A stretch of 64,000 bases of DNA from Bradyrhizobium sp. WBAH42. GTDB lineage: Bacteria > Pseudomonadota > Alphaproteobacteria > Rhizobiales > Xanthobacteraceae. The notes beneath the pieces were generated by a model. It worked only from the letters and a program-made list of their open reading frames with translations, did no database searches and was not told the origin of the DNA. Made by a program: the position numbers and the translations under genes. This document shows positions 54,017 through 63,474 of this stretch, piece by piece (within the stretch, counting starts at the first letter, position 1; the number at the start of each line of letters is the position of its first letter). The stretch spans positions 5,465,001 through 5,529,000 of the forward strand of contig NZ_CP036533.1 of assembly GCF_024585265.1 (NCBI RefSeq), read 5' to 3'.

Positions 54017-55297
54017 TCACTCGTACCGGAGCGCTTCGACGGGATCGAGGCGCGCGGCGCGCCACGACGGATAGAGCGTCGCCAGGAACGACAGCGTCAG
54101 CGCCATGATGACGACGGCCGTGGTCTCGCCGACGTCGATCTCGGCGGGCAGTTTTGACAGGAAGTAGAGCTCCGGCGAGAACAGCTCGGTCGAGGTCAGC
54201 CAGGACAGGAATTGCCGGATCGATTCGATGTTGAGGCAGATCACGAGGCCGACACAGAAGCCGACCAGCGTGCCGACCACGCCGATCGAAGCGCCCGTGA
54301 TCAGGAAGATCCGCATGATCGATCCCTGCGAGGCTCCCATGGTGCGCAGGATCGCGATGTCGCTGCCCTTGTCCTTCACCAGCATGATCAGGCCGGAGAC
54401 GATGTTGAGCGCCGCGACCAGCACGATCATGGTCAGGATCAGGAACATCACGTTGCGCTCGACCTGGAGCGCATTGAAGAAGGTCGAGTTGCGCTGCCGC
54501 CAATCGACCAGGAAGATCGGCCGGCCCGCCGCCTCCGTCACCGCCTTGCGGAAGGCGTCGATCCTGTCGGGGTTGGTGGTGAACACCTCGATCGAGGTGA
54601 CGTCGTTGCTGCGGTTGAAATAGGCCTGCGCTTCGGCGAGCGGCATGAACACGAAGCCGAGATCGTATTCGGACATGCCGATCTCGAACACCGCGACGAT
54701 CTTGTACGGCTTGATCCGCGGCGTCGTGCCCATCGGCGTGACCGCGCCCTTCGGCGCCACCAGCGTGATGCTGTCACCGGCATGCAGCGAAAGCTGGTCG
54801 GCGAGGCGGCGACCAATCGCGACCCCCTGCCCTTCGTCAAACCCCTCGAGCGAGCCCTGCTTGATGTTCTTGGCGATCGAGGTGAGGTTGTTGAGATCGT
54901 CGGAGCGGATGCCCCGCACGAGGACGCCGGAGGCGTTCCATGGCGATGACGCCAGCGCCTGACCGTCCACCACGGGCGCGGCAAGACGAATGCCCCCGAC
55001 CTGGCTGACGCGCTCGGCGACGTCCTTCCAGTCGGTCAGCGGCGATTCCAGGGGCTGGACCAGGATGTGGCCGTTGAGGCCCAGGATCTTGTCGAGCAGC
55101 TCTTTGCGGAAGCCGTTCATCACGGCCATGACGATGATCAGCGTCGCGACGCCGAGCATGATGCCGAGAAAGGAGAACCCGGCAATGACCGAGATGAATC
55201 CTTCCTTGCGGCGCGCCCGCAAATAGCGCGCCGACAGCATCCACTCGAATGGCGCGAAAGGCGCGGTTTGCACGGTTTCGGTCATGGTCTCATCCAT
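54017..55297 (-). CDS. lolC: Lipoprotein-releasing ABC transporter permease (LolC/LolE type)
   Basis: A 426-residue MacB/FtsX-type permease. One N-terminal membrane helix ([24 protein letters not shown]) follows the conserved [19 protein letters not shown] periplasmic domain of about 230 residues comes next, then three C-terminal helices. A single permease gene, as here, is typical of alphaproteobacteria, where it may serve as LolF-like homodimer. ATG 55297 or 55285 could be the start. It is followed by lolD. Confidence 0.93.
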   Translation of the reverse strand: MDETMTETVQTAPFAPFEWMLSARYLRARRKEGFISVIAGFSFLGIMLGVATLIIVMAVMNGFRKELLDKILGLNGHILVQPLESPLTDWKDVAERVSQVGGIRLAAPVVDGQALASSPWNASGVLVRGIRSDDLNNLTSIAKNIKQGSLEGFDEGQGVAIGRRLADQLSLHAGDSITLVAPKGAVTPMGTTPRIKPYKIVAVFEIGMSEYDLGFVFMPLAEAQAYFNRSNDVTSIEVFTTNPDRIDAFRKAVTEAAGRPIFLVDWRQRNSTFFNALQVERNVMFLILTMIVLVAALNIVSGLIMLVKDKGSDIAILRTMGASQGSIMRIFLITGASIGVVGTLVGFCVGLVICLNIESIRQFLSWLTSTELFSPELYFLSKLPAEIDVGETTAVVIMALTLSFLATLYPSWRAARLDPVEALRYE

Positions 55298-55387
55298 CGC
55301 TCGATAATCCCATGATTCGGGGTCAATTGTGGCCGGATTGGCGGCCGCGATATCGCGCGATGAACAATATTCGGCCGACCAGCCTTA

Positions 55388-56707
55388 TCAGCCCACAAGT
55401 CTTGCGACCGCGTCGGCAGGCGACATGGTCTCGCGCGCGCCGTCGCTGCGCCGCTTGATCTCGACCTTGCCGTCGGCGAGCCCCTTCGGCCCGATCATGA
55501 TCTGCCAGGGGATGCCGATCAGGTCGGCAGCGGCGAATTTGGCGCCGGCACGCTGGTCGGTATCGTCGTAGAGCACGTCGACGCCCTTGGCGGTGAGCTC
55601 GGCATAGAGCTTCTCGCAGGCCGCATCGACCGCGGCATCGCCCTGCTTCAGGTTGAGGATCGACACGCGGAACGGCGCCACCGCCTCCGGCCATTTGATG
55701 CCGGCATCGTCATGGCAGGCTTCGATGATGGCACCAAGCAGGCGCGAGACGCCGACGCCGTACGAGCCGCCATGGATCGGCACGTCGACACCGTCAGGCC
55801 CCGCCACCAGCGCCTTCATCGGCTCGGAATATTTGGTGCCGAAATAGAAGATCTGGCCGACCTCGATGCCGCGGGTGTTCACCCGCTTGTCCCCGGGCAC
55901 CTCCTGCTCGAAGCGCGCGGCGTCGTGGACGTCCTCGGTCGCTGCGTAGAGCGAGGTCCACTGCTTGATGATCGGCGTCAGGTCGCTCTCATAATCGACG
56001 TCCTCGCCCGGCACCGGCAGGTCCAGCACGTCGCGATTGATGAACACGCCGGATTCGCCGGTCTCGGCAAGCACGATGAATTCGTGGCTGAGATCGCCGC
56101 CGATCGGGCCGGTCTCGGCGCGCATCGGGATTGCCTTCAGTCCCATCCGTGCGAAGGTGCGCAAGTACGCAACGAACATCTTGTTGTAGGCGACGCGCGC
56201 CGCGGCCTCGTTGAGATCGAACGAATAGGCGTCCTTCATCAGGAACTCGCGGCCGCGCATCACGCCGAAACGCGGACGCTGCTCGTCGCGGAATTTCCAT
56301 TGGATATGATAGAGATTCAGCGGCAGGTTCTTGTAGGATTTCACATAGGCGCGGAAGATCTCGGTGATCATTTCCTCGTTAGTCGGCCCGTACAGCAGCT
56401 CGCGCTTGTGGCGGTCGGCGATGCGCAGCATCTCCGGACCATAGGCATCGTAGCGGCCGCTCTCGCGCCAGAGGTCGGCGAGCTGGAGCGTCGGCATCAA
56501 GACCTCGATCGCGCCGGAGCGGTTCTGCTCCTCGCGCACGATCTGCTCGATTTTCTTCAGCACGCGGAAGCCGAGCGGCAGCCAGGCATAGATGCCGGCC
56601 GCCTCCTGCCGGATCATGCCGGCGCGCAGCATGAGCCGATGCGAGACGATCTCCGCCTCTTTCGGATTTTCCTTCAGGATGGGCAGAAAGAACCGCGACA
56701 ACCGCAT
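55388..56707 (-). CDS. proS: Prolyl-tRNA synthetase (short alphaproteobacterial form)
   Basis: Class II synthetase charging tRNA-Pro. At 439 residues it lacks the large editing insertion of the E. coli enzyme, as is usual in alphaproteobacteria, where separate editing proteins act. Motif 2 lies near [29 protein letters not shown] and motif 3 in [14 protein letters not shown]. The HGTP anticodon-binding domain is C-terminal. It heads the proS-lolC-lolD group on the minus strand. Confidence 0.97.
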   Translation of the reverse strand: MRLSRFFLPILKENPKEAEIVSHRLMLRAGMIRQEAAGIYAWLPLGFRVLKKIEQIVREEQNRSGAIEVLMPTLQLADLWRESGRYDAYGPEMLRIADRHKRELLYGPTNEEMITEIFRAYVKSYKNLPLNLYHIQWKFRDEQRPRFGVMRGREFLMKDAYSFDLNEAAARVAYNKMFVAYLRTFARMGLKAIPMRAETGPIGGDLSHEFIVLAETGESGVFINRDVLDLPVPGEDVDYESDLTPIIKQWTSLYAATEDVHDAARFEQEVPGDKRVNTRGIEVGQIFYFGTKYSEPMKALVAGPDGVDVPIHGGSYGVGVSRLLGAIIEACHDDAGIKWPEAVAPFRVSILNLKQGDAAVDAACEKLYAELTAKGVDVLYDDTDQRAGAKFAAADLIGIPWQIMIGPKGLADGKVEIKRRSDGARETMSPADAVARLVG

Positions 56708-56872
56708 GGTAATACTCTGGGAATCAGTGATCGCCTGCAGTGAAACCGGATTGGAAGCGAAAACACAAGGCCGGGAATGAGGAAAAGCCGCTAACGCGAC
56801 GAAATTCCTGTCATTTTTCCGTTGCCTTCAGGTTTGACTCGAACAGCAGGATGTTCTGCAAAGCCGGCGAGC

Positions 56873-58369
56873 CTAGGGCGGCGGCACATCGAGTTCATCC
56901 GCGAGCGTGATCTTCTCGAAATCGCTCACGAGCGCCTCGATCCGGACGCGCCAGCGGCCGGCGAAGGGCAACTCGACCTTGCGCACATGCCAGTAGCCGT
57001 CCGGCCCGAGCGAGGCGCCCCGGTCCATCGGCTCAATACCGCGCTCGGGCAGGCTGAGCGTCAACGTCACCTCTTTGGCTGCCAGGGGCGTCCCCTCACC
57101 GGTCATGAGCTGGAGCACGAAATCGTCCTTGCCGACCTTTCCAGGAGACACCAGCACCTGGAACATCGCCTTGTCGCTGTGGATGTGGATTGCCAAAGGC
57201 GTCTCCGGAACAATCGTTCGCGGCGGCGGCGTGAAGCGCCAGCCGGCGACGACGGCGAAGATGGCGAGGGCGACAGCACATTCGAGAAGGATCGAGCGCT
57301 TGAGGATGGACCGGGCCCCGCGATCACGCGCGAGTGCCGGGGTGAAGCGGAAGCGGTTGAGCGCCGCAAGTGCGAGCAGCATGAGGACCAGCGCGAGCTT
57401 GATCGAGAGGATGAGGCCATAGCGGGTCTCGACCAACGCCGAAGCCTTTTCGAGCTGAACAATGGCAAGGGCAAGCCCCGTCAATGCCAGCACGCCGACG
57501 GCCGGCACGGCGATGGCCGAGAAGCGGTTCACGACGGCAAATGTTGCTGGCGTCGGCTTCGACAGTAAAGCCGCCAGCGGAGCAAGAGCGCCGATCCACA
57601 GCGCAACGCACAGGCCATGAAGAAACATCGCCGGGCGCATCATCATCTGAGGCGGCGCCGTTGCGGCGTGCCCGCTCATGGCGAGCGACAAGCCCACACC
57701 GACCACCGCCATCATCGCAAGAGCCCGCGAAGGCCATGCGCTGCGCAGCGCCAGCAGAGCGAACAGCATCGCGGCGGTGGCAAAAAGAAACGCGCGGCCG
57801 GCACTGGTCGCGAACGCGACCTTCCAAGGCGCGGCCGTCGCGAGCGCCGCCGGCGGCAGGCCGAGGAGATCGAGACCAAGCGCACCGAGGGATACCACCG
57901 CGCTCGGAAGGCCGACCGCGAGCGCCACGCGCGGCACGGTCGTGCCAGTCAACGACCGTGATATCCAGCGCGCGAAACACACACCGCCGACACCAACGAA
58001 CAGTCCGAGGTAGAGGCCAACGCGCGCCAGCCAGATCAGCGCGCCCAACCCGTTGCCCGCACTCGCCGGCGGCTTCGTGTCCGACGGCGTGCCGACTGAA
58101 AACATCACCGATCCGACCACCGGATGGCCATCCTGCGAGATCACGCGATAGCTGATGACCGCGGTTCCCTCAGGTAGATCCGCCGGCATCGCCACGGAAA
58201 TCGTCTCGCCCGACGCACTGACACGCGAATCGTCCCGCGCCCTGCCCGCCCCGTCGATCAGCCGGATCGCGCCCGGCGGCTCCACCGAGATCAGCGCCGC
58301 ATGCGCGAGCGCACCGCTCGCAAAGCCCGCAGCGAAGAGCAGCGTCGCGAGCGCGGCGAGGAGGCGCAT
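56873..58369 (-). CDS. CopC-CopD fusion, copper transport protein with shortened CopC domain
   Basis: A 498-residue protein with a signal peptide ending ASGALA and HAALISVEP as the mature N-terminus, whose His is the usual Cu(II) ligand of CopC. The CopC domain then jumps directly to AIRLIDGAGRARDDSR, so about 20 residues containing the conserved FNEPV strand are missing. GHPVVGSVMFSVG ends the domain. Eight or so membrane helices form the CopD part, with SGHAATAPPQMMM and MFLHGLCVALWIGAL carrying putative copper-binding residues. A C-terminal YtkA/FixH-like beta domain (IHIHSDKAMFQVLVSPG) is extra. It overlaps the ycnI-like stop by one base (TGATG). It probably imports copper into the cytoplasm or membrane. 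Confidence 0.87.
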   Translation of the reverse strand: MRLLAALATLLFAAGFASGALAHAALISVEPPGAIRLIDGAGRARDDSRVSASGETISVAMPADLPEGTAVISYRVISQDGHPVVGSVMFSVGTPSDTKPPASAGNGLGALIWLARVGLYLGLFVGVGGVCFARWISRSLTGTTVPRVALAVGLPSAVVSLGALGLDLLGLPPAALATAAPWKVAFATSAGRAFLFATAAMLFALLALRSAWPSRALAMMAVVGVGLSLAMSGHAATAPPQMMMRPAMFLHGLCVALWIGALAPLAALLSKPTPATFAVVNRFSAIAVPAVGVLALTGLALAIVQLEKASALVETRYGLILSIKLALVLMLLALAALNRFRFTPALARDRGARSILKRSILLECAVALAIFAVVAGWRFTPPPRTIVPETPLAIHIHSDKAMFQVLVSPGKVGKDDFVLQLMTGEGTPLAAKEVTLTLSLPERGIEPMDRGASLGPDGYWHVRKVELPFAGRWRVRIEALVSDFEKITLADELDVPPP

Positions 58370-58896
58370 CAGGGTTTTGGCAGGAGCTTCACGCCCGGCG
58401 CCGGCGACTTGCCCTCATGAGAATGCCCTGCCCCCTCGGTTGGGATTTCGATCCAGCGGCTGACGCCGGTCTCGCATTCCTGAACCACGGGGAAGTACAA
58501 GGTCGTGTTGGCCTTGAGCTTGTCGGTGAGCACCGTGTGCATGATGAACTCGTCATAGTTCTTGTCCAGCAGCTTGCCGCCGGACCACGCCACCTCCTTG
58601 ACGCCGGACGAGAGCTTGTTGCCGTGATAGTCGTATTCCCCGGCATATTTTCCCTCGACGACGTCGATGGTCCAGCCGGCTTTGGGCATCGGCTTCACCG
58701 CGATCACCCCTTCCGGAATCTGCACGCGGAGCTTCACCGTCGGCGAGCCCCCGCAGCCATGCGGCACGGTGAAGACCGCCTTGTAGGATGCGCCGATGGT
58801 GGCCTGCTTGGTCTCCAGCGAGACATGCGCGCTTGCGGGCACGGCTGCCAACAGGCATGCAGCCGTCGTGGTGGCGTAAATCGAACCTATTCGCAT
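58369..58896 (-). CDS. YcnI-type copper-binding protein (DUF1775)
   Basis: A 175-residue exported protein. The signal ends AAVPASA, leaving His as the first mature residue (HVSLETKQATIGASYKAVF). In Bacillus YcnI this residue forms a mono-histidine brace for Cu(II). PKAGWTIDV supplies the conserved Trp near the site, and CGGSPTVKLRVQIPEG is typical. The His-rich C-terminal tail (EGAGHSHEGKS) may add copper ligands. It is coupled to the CopC-CopD fusion by a TGATG overlap. Confidence 0.9.
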   Translation of the reverse strand: MRIGSIYATTTAACLLAAVPASAHVSLETKQATIGASYKAVFTVPHGCGGSPTVKLRVQIPEGVIAVKPMPKAGWTIDVVEGKYAGEYDYHGNKLSSGVKEVAWSGGKLLDKNYDEFIMHTVLTDKLKANTTLYFPVVQECETGVSRWIEIPTEGAGHSHEGKSPAPGVKLLPKP

Positions 58897-58911
58897 TGGA
58901 GCCTCACTTGT

Positions 58912-59688
58912 TCATAGATGCATTGCGGCACCGGCCGCCTTGGCTGCAGATTCTGCTTCGCGAATGAGGTCCTGCCGCCGCTTCAAGACATCGCCCACCA
59001 GCGCAGGATCGGCACGCTCGGGTGATCCGGAATCGAACGGCGGCTTTGGATCGTACTCGATCACGAGCTGAATTCGTCGTGCAACCTCTTCGCCCGCCAA
59101 CCGAGCGGCGATCGCGAGCGCAAAATCGATGCCGGCCGTCACGCCGCCACCCGTCACTCGGTTGCGATCCTCGACGACGCGATCGGTCCGCACCACCGCA
59201 CCCATCTGCGCGAGCAGATCGCGAACATACCAGTGCGACGTGGCCTGATAGCCCCTCAGCAGCCCGGCGGCGCCAAGCAAGAGCGAACCGGTACAAACGC
59301 TAGTGACGAGGCGCGCCGATCCACCCTGCTGCTTGAGGAATTCGATAGTTTCACGGTCCTGCATCGCAGCGACCGTTCCCTTCAGACCTCCAGGCACGAA
59401 CAACACATCGAACATCTGTGGGGCGCTCTGGAAGGTCGCCGTCGGCGCAACCGGCAAGCGAACGTCGGTTATGACCGGCTGCTCTGTTTTGGCTATCAGA
59501 TGGACATCAGCCTGCATAATGCTGAACACGGTGAGCGGACCGGCCAAATCAAGCAGGATCATGTCCGAATGGATCAACAGGCCCACGCGCGGTCGTGTCG
59601 GCGACGCCAGCTGCGCAAGTGCAGGCGGCGCGACGAAGTTGAGCAGGGATACAGCGGCAAGCGTCGCGTTGAACTCTCTTCGATCCAT
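58912..59688 (-). CDS. DJ-1/PfpI family protein with Tat signal
   Basis: A 258-residue protein. The N-terminus DRREFNATLAAVSLLNFVA is a twin-arginine signal, so it should be periplasmic. The DJ-1/PfpI (GATase1-like) fold shows DVLFVPGGLKGTVAAM and the nucleophile elbow VTSVCTGSLLLGAAGLLRG, with Cys followed by Thr as in isonitrile hydratase relatives. ATSHWYVRDLL provides the conserved His. Most relatives are cytoplasmic, so an exported copy within a copper gene cluster is unusual. It lies 15 bases upstream of the YcnI gene. Confidence 0.87.
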   Translation of the reverse strand: MDRREFNATLAAVSLLNFVAPPALAQLASPTRPRVGLLIHSDMILLDLAGPLTVFSIMQADVHLIAKTEQPVITDVRLPVAPTATFQSAPQMFDVLFVPGGLKGTVAAMQDRETIEFLKQQGGSARLVTSVCTGSLLLGAAGLLRGYQATSHWYVRDLLAQMGAVVRTDRVVEDRNRVTGGGVTAGIDFALAIAARLAGEEVARRIQLVIEYDPKPPFDSGSPERADPALVGDVLKRRQDLIREAESAAKAAGAAMHL

Positions 59689-59724
59689 GCTGTTGCTCCA
59701 CCAGTTATGAGCAGATCATGCCCA

Positions 59725-60255
59725 TCACTTCTTCATTCCCGAATGATCCGGCATTTTCTTCATGTCCATGTGACCCGAGTGCCCGCCATCGCCCGGGGCC
59801 TGCGCGCCGACGCCCTGGACGTCGAGGGCGACAGTGATCTTTCCGGCCTTCTCGAACTGAAGCGTCACCGGCACCTTGTCGCCCTGCTTGAACGGCCCCT
59901 TCAGCTCCTGAAGCATCAAATGATTGCCGCCGGGCGCGAGCTTCACGGTCTTGCCTGGATCGATCGCGAGTCCCTTGTCGAGCGCGCGCATCTTCATCAC
60001 GCCGTTGTCCATCGCCATCTCGTGAATCTCGGCCTTGCCTGCGATGTCGGCGGACACGCTGACCAGCCTGTCGGCCGCGTTGCCCTTGTTTTCGATCGTC
60101 AGATAGCCGCCGGCGACCTTGGCGCCGCCCGGCGTTGCCCGGCTCCAGGCCTGCGAGATGACGAGATCGCCGGCCTTGACGTCCTCGGCTGCAACCGCCG
60201 CGCTGGTGCCGAGCAGCATGGCGACGGCGAGAAGCGAAAGCTTGATCCTGTTCAT
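59725..60255 (-). CDS. Periplasmic copper chaperone PCu(A)C
   Basis: A 176-residue exported protein that binds Cu(I) and delivers it to the CuA site of cytochrome oxidase in characterised homologues. The signal ends AAVAA. The cupredoxin-like domain has the His/Met cluster EIHEMAMDNGVMKM and GGNHLMLQ, matching the H(M)x10Mx21HxM pattern. The extra C-terminal tail (GGHSGHMDMKKMPDHSGMKK) is rich in His and Met and probably binds more copper. It sits between the TonB receptor and DJ-1 genes. Confidence 0.94.
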   Translation of the reverse strand: MNRIKLSLLAVAMLLGTSAAVAAEDVKAGDLVISQAWSRATPGGAKVAGGYLTIENKGNAADRLVSVSADIAGKAEIHEMAMDNGVMKMRALDKGLAIDPGKTVKLAPGGNHLMLQELKGPFKQGDKVPVTLQFEKAGKITVALDVQGVGAQAPGDGGHSGHMDMKKMPDHSGMKK

Positions 60256-60322
60256 TTGGTTCCCTCGGTTTTGATCTGATCGAGCACGGTCGGTCGTGGT
60301 GGTCTCGGAAGCCTCAGTGCGC

Positions 60323-62533
60323 TTACCATCGATACCTTATTCCGGTGTAGACCGCCCGGCCGGCGCCTGGCTCGAACAACGCCGACGTCGCGGTGGCGCG
60401 ATCGATGATACTGGCGCTTGCAATGTAGGTCTTGTTGGTGAGGTTTCGACCCTCGATATAGGCGGAGAACGGCCCGCCATTGTCGAAGCCCGCTTTCAAT
60501 CCGAGCAGTGCGTACGGCTCCGTCGTCAACGTGTTCATACTGTCGACAAAATAGGCTTGCGGCACCCATTCGACGTTCGGACCGGCATAGAACCCGGTCG
60601 GATGCTTGTAGAGCAATTCGGCGCGCAAATAGTGACGCGGCGCACCGGGCAGCTGGTTGTTGCCGAACGTCGGGTCGCTATCGAAGCGAAAATCGTTATA
60701 AGTATAGGCAAGGTTGAGCCAAACTTTGTCGGGCGCTCCTCCTTTCACGAAGATGTCGCGGAAGATTGCTGCCCCTGCCCCAGCCTCCACGCCCTGATGG
60801 ACGGTTCGGTCGGCATTGGTCACGTTGCAATTGCCGAAGGCGCTGTAGAGGCACAGCAGCTCATCGCGGATATTGGCGCGATAGGCGGTCAACTCCCACG
60901 AATAGTCGGGCCGTCGCATGCGCGTCCCGATCTCGTAGGTCGTCGCAATCTGCGGACGGATACTGGTGAACGGAATCGTCGGAATGCCAGGACCGCGCGC
61001 GCTCTCGCCGAAGCTCGGCACTTCGGCGCTCCGCGAAACGTTGGCGAAGGCCTGCCACGTCGGGTCGATCTGCCACAGCAGACCCGTCTTCGGCGACCAA
61101 AGATCAAAGCGGGTTGCTCCCGACTGGTCGCCGTCGCTAAGAAACCGGTCCCGCCGACTGCGCGTCGCATGCAAAAATTGAGTGCCGGCAATCGCGGCGA
61201 CGTTCGGCAGAAAGTAGAAGCTGTCCTCGACGTAAACCGAGGTGTTCTCCGAGCGATCGACCGACGACGACAGCAATGCCCCCTTCTGTCCGGCAATGTT
61301 GGCAAATTGCTGGTTGTCGATGCTGCCATTCAACAAGTTGACGCCCGCGACAAGCCTGTTGCGGTAACCGCCGATAATGCGGTCGTCCGTAACTTTCGCG
61401 AAGCCGCCGTAATCCTTGTAGCGATAATCGAGCCACTGGAAGATCGGATGCAGGAGGTGCCGGTCGACGCCGAAGGCACCGAACTCGAACCTGGTGTCGT
61501 CGAATCGGATCGTCGTTTTGTTTGCCAGCCTGACCGTGTCGATGTTGCGCTGCTGGTCCATGGCAACGTTCGCCGGAGCCGCGGCCTCCGGATTGGTCAA
61601 GGCAGACACCTTGGTGACGGTTCCTGGAATGCGTTGCCGCACCTCGTTGGCGTTGAGATAGAATCGCGTCTCGAAATCCGGCGAGAACTGGTAGCCGACA
61701 TTGCCGCTCACGCGGTTGCCCGAGCCGAAGCTGTGATCGCGGAAGCCGTCCGTGACCTGCGTCGATGCGGTGACGAAACCATCCCATGGCCCGTTGGCGC
61801 CCCCTGCATTGGCCTGCAGTCGCCTGAAGCCGAAGGCTCCCACGTCGAGCGAGACGCCATTCGGAAATCGGTCGCGTCCCGATGCCGTCACGAAGTTGAC
61901 GGCGCCTCCCAGCGAATTGGCTCCGAACTGCAGCGCATTCCCGCCCTTGTACACCTCGACGTATTTGTAGGCGGTCGGGTCGATCTCCTGGAAATCGCCG
62001 TAGCCGTCGGCCGTGTTGATCGGGATGCCGTCCATGTAAAGCTGCACGCCACGCAGATGGAAATTGCGCGACAGGCCGGATCCGCGAATCGAAAGCCGGG
62101 TATCGTCGCCCCATTTCGGCTGCGCAAACACGCCGGGCACGTAGTCCAGGACATCCTTGATCGTGCTGGCAGGAGTCGAATTCCGGTAGGCCTCCGCTGT
62201 GACCAGCGCTACGCCGCCCGGTGTCTGGTTGATCTCGCTCAGCGCCTGCTGGGCGGTGAGAACCGTCAGGGCACCGGGGCCGGGGCCCCCTTCGGAAGCT
62301 GCCGTCGGTTGTGCAGGCGCAGTTGCAGGCGCGCGGGCCCGCGTTGATCGCGCGGCAGCTCGCTGTGCGCGGGCTGGTGAGGCCCGTTTCTCCCGCGGCG
62401 CGTCGACCGTGACGGGAGGAAGCTCGCCTCGGTTTTTCTCCGCAATCGCATTGGACGGCACAACGAGGGCAGAAGCTGAGGCAAGCAGAATTCCGGGTGC
62501 AGAAAGCAGTCGAAAAAAGCCTGAACGAGGCAT
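60323..62533 (-). CDS. TonB-dependent outer-membrane receptor, probably for copper
   Basis: A 736-residue receptor. A signal peptide (FFRLLSAPGILLASASALVV) is followed by a TonB-box-like LPPVTVDAP and a 45-residue Ala/Arg/Pro linker. The plug domain runs from LSEINQTPGGVALVTAEAY to LSIRGSGLSRNFHLRGVQLY, and the barrel ends in YTGIRYRW with a terminal Trp. The neighbouring copper genes suggest a copper complex as ligand; this is inference from context. AGGA nine bases upstream fixes ATG 62533. Confidence 0.92.
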   Translation of the reverse strand: MPRSGFFRLLSAPGILLASASALVVPSNAIAEKNRGELPPVTVDAPREKRASPARAQRAAARSTRARAPATAPAQPTAASEGGPGPGALTVLTAQQALSEINQTPGGVALVTAEAYRNSTPASTIKDVLDYVPGVFAQPKWGDDTRLSIRGSGLSRNFHLRGVQLYMDGIPINTADGYGDFQEIDPTAYKYVEVYKGGNALQFGANSLGGAVNFVTASGRDRFPNGVSLDVGAFGFRRLQANAGGANGPWDGFVTASTQVTDGFRDHSFGSGNRVSGNVGYQFSPDFETRFYLNANEVRQRIPGTVTKVSALTNPEAAAPANVAMDQQRNIDTVRLANKTTIRFDDTRFEFGAFGVDRHLLHPIFQWLDYRYKDYGGFAKVTDDRIIGGYRNRLVAGVNLLNGSIDNQQFANIAGQKGALLSSSVDRSENTSVYVEDSFYFLPNVAAIAGTQFLHATRSRRDRFLSDGDQSGATRFDLWSPKTGLLWQIDPTWQAFANVSRSAEVPSFGESARGPGIPTIPFTSIRPQIATTYEIGTRMRRPDYSWELTAYRANIRDELLCLYSAFGNCNVTNADRTVHQGVEAGAGAAIFRDIFVKGGAPDKVWLNLAYTYNDFRFDSDPTFGNNQLPGAPRHYLRAELLYKHPTGFYAGPNVEWVPQAYFVDSMNTLTTEPYALLGLKAGFDNGGPFSAYIEGRNLTNKTYIASASIIDRATATSALFEPGAGRAVYTGIRYRW

Positions 62534-62618
62534 GAGGTCATTCCTGATGCCGGCAGAGAGCCGGTGCATTGCGATCCCGGCACGGCCGAAGCCGGCTCGG
62601 AGCTGAAGGTTTCGCGGA

Positions 62619-63005
62619 TCAGGAAATGCGAGGGGGAGCGCGTGCCCGGGCGCTCGAACCGTCGACGGCGGCGAGGACGGGCGCGTTCGCCACATGCCAG
62701 ACGATGCGGGCGATGGGGCGGACGGGAGTTGAGAACGCCGCATGGGGCGGCGCGTCAAGCGAGGCGCCAGCGTGCGCGAGGCAGCAAAGCGCACATGCGC
62801 CGGCTTTTGCGGCCGGCGTCCCGGTCTCGTCTACCGGGCCGCCCTGCTCAGTTGCACCATGGCAGATGATGGCGGCAGAGAGCGGATCGGCAACGGCCTG
62901 GCCCGCCGCGAGACAGGCGGCGATCGGCGCCAGCACCTGCATCACCAGGGCGAGCAGGACCAGAGGCAGGAATTTTTGCAGGCGTGCGCGCATCCGGCGA
63001 ACCAT
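62619..63005 (-). CDS. DUF2946 domain protein
   Basis: A 128-residue membrane-anchored or exported protein. FLPLVLLALVMQVLAPIAACLAA is a hydrophobic N-terminal helix. The middle has Cys and His residues (IICHGATEQ and GACALCCLAHAGASLDAPP), the hallmark of DUF2946, which is regularly found in copper-linked operons. The C-terminus is RARAPPRIS. ATG 63005 is used; ATG 62993 is an alternative. It is the first gene of the minus-strand copper cluster. Confidence 0.85.
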   Translation of the reverse strand: MVRRMRARLQKFLPLVLLALVMQVLAPIAACLAAGQAVADPLSAAIICHGATEQGGPVDETGTPAAKAGACALCCLAHAGASLDAPPHAAFSTPVRPIARIVWHVANAPVLAAVDGSSARARAPPRIS

Positions 63006-63269
63006 TCGTTCGTGCGCTAACTAAACACCGCGCCGGCCCGCGAGTCGAGGTCGGTTCCGCCGGCTACTTGGCACACCGCAACGCTAAAAACTGGGGCCGG
63101 AGCCCCCTCCTGCGGCTGGCGTCCGGCATTTGAGGCAGCCGCCCCGCCCCCGCCCATCCACAGATTTCTTATATTTGTCATGTGCTTAGATGGCTAAAAA
63201 GCCCGATCATTTCGTCAGCTGCTGTTATTTTGAACATTCGTTGCTGAAAATGATGACAAGTGAGAAAAG
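63006..63269. other. Intergenic region between the copper cluster and the globin leader
   Basis: The right part (63150-63260) is AT-rich and probably holds divergent promoters. TTGTCAT and ATGACAA half-sites occur about 75 bases apart. I see no coding frame. Confidence 0.4.
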
Positions 63270-63453
63270 TTGATCTAGCATCCCTCTTGCTCAGGCGCTG
63301 ACCGCGAGGTCGAGGCCTGGTGGTCCAAGTCTCGGGAGGAGCCCCTGGCGCGCAAAACGCAGCGTCGCCCCGTCAATCAAGATCAAATCTTAAGATCGGG
63401 GATAATAGGGTCGACACAATTTTTGAGCGGGGCCAGGGCCCCGCTCTTTTTTT
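63270..63453 (+). ncRNA. Candidate small RNA or attenuating leader ahead of globin
   Basis: A plus-strand stretch without coding frame ends in a textbook intrinsic terminator (63425-63453). Upstream, AGCATCCCTCTTGCT (63278-63292) has the spacing of a sigma54 -24/-12 element but with AG in place of GG. The RNA would be up to about 160 bases, containing AGATCAAATCTTAAGATC-type short pairings. It is either an independent sRNA or the leader of the globin gene. I do not recognise a named RNA family. Confidence 0.35.
63425..63453 (+). terminator. Strong rho-independent terminator upstream of the globin gene
   Basis: The 10-base arms GAGCGGGGCC and GGCCCCGCTC are followed by seven T residues. It ends 21 bases before the globin ATG. 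Confidence 0.85.
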
Positions 63454-63474
63454 GCCCGCGCGGCTGACCTGTCG

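Noticed and set aside
63270..63453. 6S RNA, SRP RNA or tmRNA upstream of the globin gene
   Set aside because: I could not match the conserved cores of these RNAs; only an unnamed leader or sRNA is supported.
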